Below are positions 1-6,682 of a stretch of 6,892 bases of DNA, piece by piece. The notes under the pieces were generated by a model. It was given only the letters and a program-made list of their open reading frames with translations. It had not been told where the DNA came from and did not search any database. The stretch covers positions 9,670 through 16,561 of the forward strand of contig PBFV01000039.1 in NCBI GenBank assembly GCA_002718935.1. Reading direction: 5' to 3'. The translations under genes and the position numbers were made by a program. Every line of letters begins with the position of its first letter. The first letter of the stretch is position 1. The stretch comes from Verrucomicrobiales bacterium. GTDB lineage: Bacteria; Verrucomicrobiota; Verrucomicrobiia; Limisphaerales; UBA1100.

Positions 1-314
1 TGCGCAATGCCATGCAATACGCCAGCAAGGAGGGGCCGATTATCATTAACGCAAAATCCACTGACAAGGGTGTGGAAGTGCGTGTGACGGACTGCGGGCC
101 CGGTTTGCCTGAGGATTGTTTGCCGCAGATTTTTGATCCGTTCTACCGGCCCGAACCTTCACGGGGACGCGACACCGGCGGCGTAGGTCTCGGCCTCGCC
201 ATCGTGAAAACCTGCATCGAAGCCTGCAACGGCACCGTCACTTGCCGCAATCGCAAGCCGACGGGGTTGGAATTCAAGATCGTGCTGGATAATGTCGCTG
301 AAGCAGCCGCTTAA
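1..314 (+). CDS. Sensor histidine kinase, C-terminal ATPase end (partial at 5' side)
   Basis: This is the last 103 residues of a membrane sensor histidine kinase; the open frame runs in from the window edge (first full codon at base 3), so the ATG at 12 is not the true start. It holds most of the HATPase_c domain, which binds ATP and phosphorylates the conserved histidine of the kinase. Visible motifs are the end of the N box (RNAMQYA, from base 3), the G1 box DCGPGLP (about 90-110), the F box FDPFYRPEPSR (about 132-164) and the G2 box GGVGLGLAIVK (177-209). The FDPFYR...GLGLAIV pattern resembles the CpxA/BaeS-like class of two-component kinases, but the sensor part that would identify the signal is missing. 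The frame ends GCC GCT TAA; the stop overlaps the stop of the convergent epimerase gene, leaving no room for a separate terminator between them. Its response regulator is not in view. Confidence 0.93.
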   Translation, partial: RNAMQYASKEGPIIINAKSTDKGVEVRVTDCGPGLPEDCLPQIFDPFYRPEPSRGRDTGGVGLGLAIVKTCIEACNGTVTCRNRKPTGLEFKIVLDNVAEAAA

Positions 315-1171
315 AGGTCCAGCAGCTCATCCATCAGAGCGGCGGTCTTGTCGTGGCCACCGTCGCCGCCCTCGCGGGTGACCCAGCCGTTGAAGCCGAT
401 CTTTTTCAGTTCAGCGCGGACTTTGTCCCATTCCACATCGCCCTGGCCGAGCGGGCAGAAGCCGTTCTTCTTGCCCCAATCCTTCACGTCCAGTTTCACA
501 TTTCGGTTGCCGAGAATGCGAATCCAATCGTGACTCGGCGCAAACTTTTGCATGTTGCCGATGTCGTAATACGCCTGCACCCACGGATTGTTGATCTCAT
601 CGAGATAATCTCGGAACTGCTCCGGCTTGTAACAGAAACCGTTCCAAACCGTTTCGATCAGCACATGAATGCCCAGCTTGCTGGCGAGCGGAATGACCTT
701 GCGAATCTCGGCGATGGACCGCTCCCAAACCTGTTCGTGTGATTCATTGTTTTTCTCACCGCGCACCACTCCCGGCACAAGCAATACCGACGAACCGCCC
801 ACTGCTTTCGATTCACGAATAGCCGCTTCGAGCCCCTTGCGGCTTTCGTCGCGCTCGGCTTCCACCGGCGAGGACAAGCGCTTTTGCCAATGCTTATTGT
901 ACACCACTCCATGCATCGGCAGGCCCACCTCCTCGCATGCCTTGCGAAGGGCGCCGACGTTCATGCCCGGCGCACTGCCCTCGATGCCGTCAAAGCCCAA
1001 CTCCTTGAGCTTCTTCATGCGCGGCAAGTTCGGTTGCCCACCCCATTTGACGGACTTGTAAATCAGTCCCTTGTTCGCGCGCGCGCGTTTTTTGTCTTCG
1101 GCTTGAAGGTTAGAAGTGGCAGCCACAGCAGCGACAGCCCCAGCGGTCTTGCAGAAATCACGACGGTTCAT
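311..1171 (-). CDS. Tat-signal TIM-barrel sugar isomerase/epimerase-like protein
   Basis: A 286-residue protein of the xylose-isomerase-like TIM-barrel family (AP endonuclease 2 type, PF01261), whose members usually isomerise or epimerise sugars or sugar phosphates with a divalent metal. The N-terminus MNRRDFCKTAGAVAAVAATS has twin arginines at 3-4 and a hydrophobic stretch, so I infer Tat export, unlike cytoplasmic sugar-phosphate epimerases. Barrel motifs: GFDGIEG (59-65), MHGVV (86-90), the metal-ligand candidate E173 in LIETVWN, D203 in YYDIGN, and E267 in VTREGG. The third ligand position, usually a histidine (as in H-I-K-D), appears to be D228 in KLDVKD. The length is normal for a family member with a signal peptide. 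The ATG at 1169-1171 places the Tat motif at the N-terminus; no Shine-Dalgarno is seen. It lies 48 bases after the DUF1552 gene and is probably co-transcribed with it. The substrate cannot be read from sequence; hydroxypyruvate isomerase-like or plain 'TIM barrel protein' labels are equally possible. Confidence 0.9.
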   Translation of the reverse strand: MNRRDFCKTAGAVAAVAATSNLQAEDKKRARANKGLIYKSVKWGGQPNLPRMKKLKELGFDGIEGSAPGMNVGALRKACEEVGLPMHGVVYNKHWQKRLSSPVEAERDESRKGLEAAIRESKAVGGSSVLLVPGVVRGEKNNESHEQVWERSIAEIRKVIPLASKLGIHVLIETVWNGFCYKPEQFRDYLDEINNPWVQAYYDIGNMQKFAPSHDWIRILGNRNVKLDVKDWGKKNGFCPLGQGDVEWDKVRAELKKIGFNGWVTREGGDGGHDKTAALMDELLDL

Positions 1172-1219
1172 GCGCCAAGGCTAGAGGCGCGGGCGAAGGA
1201 GGGCAAATGAATTCCTACG

Positions 1220-2524
1220 TTAAACCTCATCCAACGGCGCCACCGCATCGCCGAAGGTCTTCGGGCGCACGTTCATTTTGTCCATCATGCTCAAAAACAA
1301 GCGGCTCATTTGGCGGTTGGGGTTCTTGAGGTAATCGAGGTTGCGGCCGCCTTTGATGCGGCCGCCGGCGCCGCCGAGCATGACGACGGGGAGTTGGCTG
1401 GCGTTGTGATGGCCGGTGAGCATGCTGGAGCAGAGCATGAGCATGGTGTTGTCCAGCGCGGTGCGGGGGCCTTCCTGGATGGCGTCGAGCCGACGAGCGA
1501 TGTAGGCCATTTGCTCGAGGAAAAACTGGTTCACCTTCAGCCAGTCGGCGTTGTCGGTGTGCGAGAGGAGATGGTGGATCATGTAATCCACGCCGATGTG
1601 CGGGAAGCGCAGGGTGCCGTGGTCGTTGTTGAGCTTGAGCGTGCAGATGCGCGTAGTGTCGGTCTGGAAAGCGAGCACGAGGATGTCGCTCATCAACCGC
1701 ATGTGCTCCACAATGTCCTGCGGATAACCGTCCTTCGGGCGCGGCATGTTGGGCTTGGTGAGCGTGGGACGCCAGCCCTGCAATTCACCGCGCTGGCCGG
1801 CGCTCTCGATGCGCTGTTCGACCTCGCGGACAGAATTCAGGTACTCATCGAGCTTCTGCTGGTCCTGTCGGCTGATGTTGCGACGCAAATCCTTGGCGTC
1901 GCCGAGGATGGCATCGAGCACGCTGCGGTCGCCGGTTTCGGTTTTGTTTTTGAACAACCGGTCAAACGCCAGCGCCGGGTACACCTCCAGCGGCGTGGGC
2001 GTGTTCGGGCTGCTCCACGAGATGTGCGAGCTGTAGAGCAGCGAATAGTTTTTGTGCACGCCGGGATTCGACTTCTCGCAACCGAGCACGAGGCTCGGCA
2101 CCTTCGTCTGGTGCCCGATGCGCTTGGCCACGTACTGGTCCACGCTGGTGCCGGATTGAATCCGCCCGCCCGAGGCCAGCGGCGCGCCGGACAGCAGGTT
2201 GCCTGTCTGCGAGCTGTGAATGTTGCCCTTCAACGCCTCCTTGTTGTAGAGGCCGCGGATGAACACCATCTTCTCCCGAAAATCCTTCAGCGGCGCGAGC
2301 ACCTTGCCCAGCTCCATCGCCTTGCCCTCGCCTTTCGCCCACCATTCCTTCGAGTGAAACCCGCACCCGGCAAACAAAATCCCCATGCGCACCGGCGCTT
2401 CGCTCGCCTGCTTGGCCGCCTTCCGTGTGTCGCCCCACACGCGCACACTCTCCATCCAGGGCAACGCCATCGTCACCCCCAACCCGCGCAACATCGTCCG
2501 CCGTGAAATATCGTGTTTCATCAT
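1220..2524 (-). CDS. Tat-exported DUF1552 (HXXSHH-family) protein
   Basis: A 434-residue protein of the DUF1552/HXXSHH family (PF07586), function unknown, common in Planctomycetota and Verrucomicrobiota. The Tat signal is SRRTMLRGLG (7-16), with twin arginines at 8-9 followed by a short hydrophobic segment to about residue 24, so it is probably exported folded. Family landmarks are LAPLKDFREKMVFIRGL (76-92), NLLSGAPLA (109-117), SGTSVDQYVAKRIG (124-137), PSLVLG (143-148), SSHISW (165-170), FDRLF (187-191), a probable helical stretch at about 212-242, and LPVVMLGGAGGRIKGGR (378-394). The signature motif is HLLSHT (318-323), not HXXSHH. Two ATGs stand in tandem; the GGAG of an AAGGGAG ribosome site lies 1 base before the first and 4 bases before the second, so translation may start at 2521 (433 residues). 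The gene follows the cytochrome PSD gene by 48 bases, the usual partner of this family, and precedes the epimerase-like gene by 48. Length and both ends look intact. Confidence 0.95.
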   Translation of the reverse strand: MMKHDISRRTMLRGLGVTMALPWMESVRVWGDTRKAAKQASEAPVRMGILFAGCGFHSKEWWAKGEGKAMELGKVLAPLKDFREKMVFIRGLYNKEALKGNIHSSQTGNLLSGAPLASGGRIQSGTSVDQYVAKRIGHQTKVPSLVLGCEKSNPGVHKNYSLLYSSHISWSSPNTPTPLEVYPALAFDRLFKNKTETGDRSVLDAILGDAKDLRRNISRQDQQKLDEYLNSVREVEQRIESAGQRGELQGWRPTLTKPNMPRPKDGYPQDIVEHMRLMSDILVLAFQTDTTRICTLKLNNDHGTLRFPHIGVDYMIHHLLSHTDNADWLKVNQFFLEQMAYIARRLDAIQEGPRTALDNTMLMLCSSMLTGHHNASQLPVVMLGGAGGRIKGGRNLDYLKNPNRQMSRLFLSMMDKMNVRPKTFGDAVAPLDEV

Positions 2525-2532
2525 TCTCCCTT
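2525..2532 (-). promoter_or_regulatory. Shine-Dalgarno site of the DUF1552 gene
   Basis: On the minus strand the bases just before the tandem ATG ATG read AAGGGAGA, containing GGAG complementary to the 16S anti-Shine-Dalgarno. Its spacing is 1 base to the first ATG and 4 bases to the second, which favours the second ATG as the working start. The other starts visible in this window (the cytochrome PSD GTG and the epimerase ATG) have no comparable site, so this gene may be translated more efficiently than its neighbours; that last point is inference. Confidence 0.5.
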
Positions 2533-2572
2533 CGCTATTTTTTAGACTACTCCGAATTCGTATTCTATCAAT

Positions 2573-5500
2573 TCACTTTTTGGGTTCTGCATTCCGAACA
2601 CTGCGAATGCTCCGGAATTGCTCGCTGGTCACAATCATTTCCACCGCCACACTGAAGCGATAGTTTTCCTTAGCGAGCCGCGCCTGCATGGCCTTCAGCA
2701 GGGGCTCATCAGAAAGGCTCACCTCGCGGCCCAGCGCGTAGCCGAGGAGTTTTTTGCAGAACTGCCGCACGAACGCCTCGCGTCGGTCGTTTGCCAAATA
2801 ATTGCGTAGACCGTCCAGGCCCTCGATGGCTTGGCCGTCGACCAGCTTTGTCTTGGTGTTCACCGGCTGTGGACGCCGGCGTCCGATGGCGTCGTATTGC
2901 TCGAGCGCGAAGCCGTAGGGGTCGATGCGCGCATGGCACTTGGCGCAGGCGGCGACGCTGCTGTGTTTTTCAATCAACTGGCGTGCCGTGAGGCCGGCGG
3001 GCACCAGCTCCGGCAGATCGGGTACATTCGTCGGCGGCTTGGGCAGGCGCTCGCCCAGCAGTGTTTCAGAAACCCAGTTGCCGCGCAGAATGGGGCTGGT
3101 GCGCGAGGCGCCCGATTGCTTGGCCAACGTGGTGGCGAGGCCGAGGATGCCACCGCGTCCCTTCGCCCGCGCGGCCTCCACGCGCCGCCATTCGCTGCCG
3201 GTTACGCCTGCGATGCCATAATGTTTGGCGAGCTGCTCATTGAGGAACGTGTAGTCGGCATTCAGCAAATCAAGAATGGAGCCGTCCTGGCGAAAGAGAT
3301 TCTCGAGGAAGCGCACGCTCTCCTCGTACATCGGCCCGCGCAGCTCGGCGAACTGCGGGTACAGCTTTTCGTTTTTGCCGTCGTCCAAGTCGAACTGCCG
3401 GATGCCCAGCCATTGACAGGCGAACTCCACGGCCAAGCGCCGCGTGCGCGGGTCATCGAGCATGCGCCGCGCCTGCGCAGCCACCACGCGGTCGCCCACC
3501 GGCAGCTTACCATTCAGCGCGCGCCGGAGCGGCTCGTCCGGCATCGTCGACCATAGGAAATAACTGAGCCGGCTCGCCAGCTCGCGGCTACTCACCGGCG
3601 CCCAGCGTTTGTCTTTCGCCGTGGCTGGCTGCTCCAGCCGATACAAAAACTCCGGCGATGTCAGTACCCGCGCCAGCACCAGCCGGATGGCGCGCGCGTG
3701 CGGCAGCTCTTTCATCCGCAGCGCCTCGTACAGGTCGAGCAGTTCTTTCCGGTCCGCATCGCTCAAGGTCCGCCGCCACGCCCGCTCGGCCAGCGCCAGC
3801 ACGGCCGCCAAGTGCACCGGCTCAGTCTTTTTCAAGCGCGCGCGAAAGGCCTCCGCCCGCTGGCGCGTGGGGATGCGCATCTTCTCCAGCGGCGGCAGCA
3901 AATCTTTGCGGTCCTGCGTGGCGAATTCATAAAGCTGCTCGTGGCTCACCACCCGCAGCAGTGGTTCCTGCGACACGTAAAACAGCTCGTCCCACAAGCG
4001 GTCCAGCTCCGCCGCCTCCGCCTTGCTCAGCATCAGCCGCCGCAGCGCGTCGTCCTCGCGGTGATACAAAATCATCGTCACCACTTCGTCCACCGGCACA
4101 ATCTGCGCGTGGCACATCGCCGCCGGGAACAGTGCCCTGAAATCGTCATACGCTGCCACCATCGCCTTGCCTGCCGCCGCGCCCGTCACCAACGGCTGGC
4201 CGAGCAGCGCCTTGGCGTCCGGCTTTTTGAGCGACAACAAAAACTGCGCCGTGCCGTTGGCGCCCTTCTCCGGATGCAATAGCCCCGTCACCACCACCTC
4301 GCCACCGGCCACCAGTGGCCCGGGCAGCTTGTACTCCAGCATCGACGGGGCCGCAGCGTCCATGTCCGCCAGCTTGGCCTCGCCCTGCGCCATGGCCAGC
4401 CACTTGAGCGGCCCAGTGGGATGAGTGAAGTTGTCACGCAAAGGCTTGCGCGCATCAGCCGCGCCTTCAATCTTGGGCAACAGCGCGTGTTTCACCGCCT
4501 CGGCAAGCCTGTGGACCTCCGCGGTTTTCGCCCGGCCAATTACGGCTGTGCGCCATTTGGCTAGGGCCGACCCGGGCGGGATGTTGCCCTGCGCGGGCTT
4601 CGCATTGGCTGAGGAGGCAAAATGCCACACGGCCGGATGGCCGAACGAATCGGCCAGTGGATTACCATCATGAATGCGGTCGACCAATTCGCGCTCCACA
4701 TTCCATGTGTGCTTTTTGCCGACCTGCTCGGTGATAGTGAAGGACACCTGCGTGGTATCGCAAACGTGACTGCCGCCCTTAGCGTTCACCACGAAACGGA
4801 TGAGGTCACCCTTCTGCACCATCACCGCCGCCTCGGGAGCGTACTCGCTGCGCCTGCCGTTCTCAAAACCGCCCGCGGCCAATTGGCTGGCACCCGTGCG
4901 ATCGACCAGCTCCACGCGCCACGCTACGCCGTTGCCGCACACGCCATCCGAGTCGGCAAAGAATCCCTTCACCTTCACGCGCCCGGCAATCGGGCTTTGC
5001 CAAACAAGCAACGCCTCGGCGGTAGGCGAGGGATGCATGTTCACGCTGCGGCCCGGGATGGTGAGCGTGCCAAAGCGCAGCGTCTGCTCGGCCTTGCTGG
5101 CGATGAGGCTGGGCGTGGCGGGCGTGCCCCAGCCGCGGATCGCCTCGTAATCGCCCACTCGCGACATCTTGCCCGGATAATGCCCCGTCACCTGCGGTGC
5201 GGCGAACTTGCCCAACTGCACCGCCGCCACCCAGTTGGCCAGCACCCGCGCATCCAACCCCTGCCCGCGCGCAGTTTCCTCAATCGATTTGCCCGTCCAT
5301 TCCGCAGCAGCAATCACCGCGAGATACTTTTCCGTGCGCGCCAGCTCGTTCAACTGCAGCAACGTCATCCGCTGCGCCAAGCCATGCACCGCCGCCAACG
5401 GGATGGGCGGTTGGCCTTTCAACACCACGCGCGGCCGCCCCCAGCGAACCGCGTCGCCGGTCGCGCCATCACCGCCATCGCCCGCTGCGAGGAAAACACT

Positions 5501-6628
5501 GATCTCGCCCTTGGCATCAGCCGGAATCTTCAGCCGCAACTCCTGCTGTGTGCTCTGCGGGTTGACCGCGTTCATCCAGGCCGTTGATCCGCCTGTTCGT
5601 CCTGTTTGCCCCACCTTATCGAACCGCCACAAACGCTCCTTCCATTTTCGAACATCCCATACTATTCGCGCACTGACATCCGTTGGCTTGGCCGTTAGCA
5701 AATCATCGCGGATTTTCCGAAGCAACAGAGAAGGATTTTCATCCATCAAGACGTCTGTCATGCGTCGGAGATATTTGGCATTCAAATTTTTCTCTCTCGC
5801 TATTTCGTCGGCTAATGCAGGATTCTCCATTAGTCGATCCCGGTTTTCCACCAAAGCATGGAGGTAATGAAACAAGTCTACACGACCGTCCATCTTCATG
5901 GCCTTGTCCAACGCGGCTGGATTCCAGCGGTACACTTTATCTGTAGCCGCTGGACCTGAGGTGTGCCGGGCGTAGATGGTGCGAATCTTAAAGAGCAGTT
6001 CATCGGCCCAATCGCGGCGCGAGGTGCCCAGCGAAAAGCGAATACCTTTGGGCGTCAGCACCGCATGACTGGCTACCTCCTTGGCAGCATCGAGATATTT
6101 TTGCACCAGTGCCGGCGACATTGCCATCGCGTCACCGACATTCATGAAGCCCTCACCCGCCGCGCCGTCCACCGGAAACTCCCGTGCCGGCGTCAGCTTC
6201 ACCCCCGTCAAATCCTGGATGGTGTACGTGTATTCCGCGTTGCTCAACCGCCGCAGCACCACCCGCCCTGGATCGCCCGCATTCGCCAACGCCTCCGCAT
6301 CCAGATAATCTCCGATCCACCCGAGAAAACGCTTCCGTTCCGCGACCGAAAGCTGCGCCTCCTTCTTCGGCGGCATCTCCCCATCCTCCATCATCTCTAC
6401 CACCTTCACCCAAACCTTCGACGCCTTGCGAACCGACTCCAGCGACGAGAACCGCTCCAAATCTAATTCCCCCTCCTGTTCCTCCGTCGAATGACAATTG
6501 AGGCAAAACTTTTTCAGGAGCGGTAGCATGGCCTTTTGGTAATCCGACGAAAGCTTGGGAAAGGGAACGGCGGCCACGCAAATGAATGTGCCGATGAACA
6601 AGGCGGTAATGGAAACGCTCAATCGCAC
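2573..6628 (-). CDS. Secreted diheme cytochrome c protein with PSD domains (DUF1587/1595/1592/1588/1585)
   Basis: A 1351-residue exported c-type cytochrome of the planctomycete PSD family; enzymatic role unknown. A Sec signal peptide (residues 1 to about 20, ending VAA) is followed by a cytochrome c-like domain with heme site CLNCH (42-46) and probable axial Met in GEMPP (84-88). DUF1587 spans about 122-185 (LRRLSNAEYTYTIQDLTG). Much later come DUF1595 (about 945-1000, ending SPEFLYRLE), DUF1592 (about 1010-1140), DUF1588 (about 1158-1252, second heme site CAKCH at 1228-1232) and DUF1585 (about 1275-1342). Between 200 and 940 lies a long region with an AAEWTGKSIEETARGQGL helical segment (441-458), a beta-rich stretch (about 537-635) that could be a galactose-binding-like sandwich with C564 and C623, and a FRALFPAAMCHAQIVPVDEV segment (830-849). 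Family members are commonly about 750-900 residues. The GTG at 6626-6628 is chosen because it gives a proper signal peptide; an in-frame stop lies 12 codons upstream and no Shine-Dalgarno is visible. It starts 54 bases after dprA and ends 48 bases before the DUF1552 gene. Confidence 0.95.
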   Translation of the reverse strand: MRLSVSITALFIGTFICVAAVPFPKLSSDYQKAMLPLLKKFCLNCHSTEEQEGELDLERFSSLESVRKASKVWVKVVEMMEDGEMPPKKEAQLSVAERKRFLGWIGDYLDAEALANAGDPGRVVLRRLSNAEYTYTIQDLTGVKLTPAREFPVDGAAGEGFMNVGDAMAMSPALVQKYLDAAKEVASHAVLTPKGIRFSLGTSRRDWADELLFKIRTIYARHTSGPAATDKVYRWNPAALDKAMKMDGRVDLFHYLHALVENRDRLMENPALADEIAREKNLNAKYLRRMTDVLMDENPSLLLRKIRDDLLTAKPTDVSARIVWDVRKWKERLWRFDKVGQTGRTGGSTAWMNAVNPQSTQQELRLKIPADAKGEISVFLAAGDGGDGATGDAVRWGRPRVVLKGQPPIPLAAVHGLAQRMTLLQLNELARTEKYLAVIAAAEWTGKSIEETARGQGLDARVLANWVAAVQLGKFAAPQVTGHYPGKMSRVGDYEAIRGWGTPATPSLIASKAEQTLRFGTLTIPGRSVNMHPSPTAEALLVWQSPIAGRVKVKGFFADSDGVCGNGVAWRVELVDRTGASQLAAGGFENGRRSEYAPEAAVMVQKGDLIRFVVNAKGGSHVCDTTQVSFTITEQVGKKHTWNVERELVDRIHDGNPLADSFGHPAVWHFASSANAKPAQGNIPPGSALAKWRTAVIGRAKTAEVHRLAEAVKHALLPKIEGAADARKPLRDNFTHPTGPLKWLAMAQGEAKLADMDAAAPSMLEYKLPGPLVAGGEVVVTGLLHPEKGANGTAQFLLSLKKPDAKALLGQPLVTGAAAGKAMVAAYDDFRALFPAAMCHAQIVPVDEVVTMILYHREDDALRRLMLSKAEAAELDRLWDELFYVSQEPLLRVVSHEQLYEFATQDRKDLLPPLEKMRIPTRQRAEAFRARLKKTEPVHLAAVLALAERAWRRTLSDADRKELLDLYEALRMKELPHARAIRLVLARVLTSPEFLYRLEQPATAKDKRWAPVSSRELASRLSYFLWSTMPDEPLRRALNGKLPVGDRVVAAQARRMLDDPRTRRLAVEFACQWLGIRQFDLDDGKNEKLYPQFAELRGPMYEESVRFLENLFRQDGSILDLLNADYTFLNEQLAKHYGIAGVTGSEWRRVEAARAKGRGGILGLATTLAKQSGASRTSPILRGNWVSETLLGERLPKPPTNVPDLPELVPAGLTARQLIEKHSSVAACAKCHARIDPYGFALEQYDAIGRRRPQPVNTKTKLVDGQAIEGLDGLRNYLANDRREAFVRQFCKKLLGYALGREVSLSDEPLLKAMQARLAKENYRFSVAVEMIVTSEQFRSIRSVRNAEPKK

Positions 6629-6682
6629 AAACCAATTGTCGCAAGGAATTTGCTGATGCCAACATTAAACTGGGCGGTTAAA

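Noticed and set aside
1343..1366. Direct repeat GCGGCCGCC (1343-1351 and 1358-1366)
   Set aside because: It encodes the glycine-rich GGAGGRIKGGR segment of the DUF1552 protein; repeated Gly codons explain it.
1310..2506. A 398-codon open frame on the + strand covering almost all of the DUF1552 gene
   Set aside because: It is antisense to a clear family protein, its translation is rich in Ala, Val, Arg and His without domain motifs, and such long antisense frames are expected from high-GC third-position bias.
2525..2572. Possible internal promoter before the DUF1552 gene (TTGATA near the cytochrome stop, TCTAAA 19 bases later, minus strand)
   Set aside because: The -35 match is good but the spacing is long and the -10 matches only four of six bases; an AT-rich gap of this size gives such matches by chance.
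4622..5587. A 321-codon + strand open frame opposite the middle of the cytochrome gene
   Set aside because: Its translation is low-complexity (Arg, His, Ala, Leu) with no recognisable domain, and the minus-strand protein is continuous through it. The 241-codon frame at 2831-3556 was rejected for the same reason.
6629..6682. Terminator or promoter between dprA and the cytochrome gene
   Set aside because: The 54 bases hold no stem-loop with a T-tract, and the best promoter-like match (TTGGCA with ACAATT) is too weak to call.
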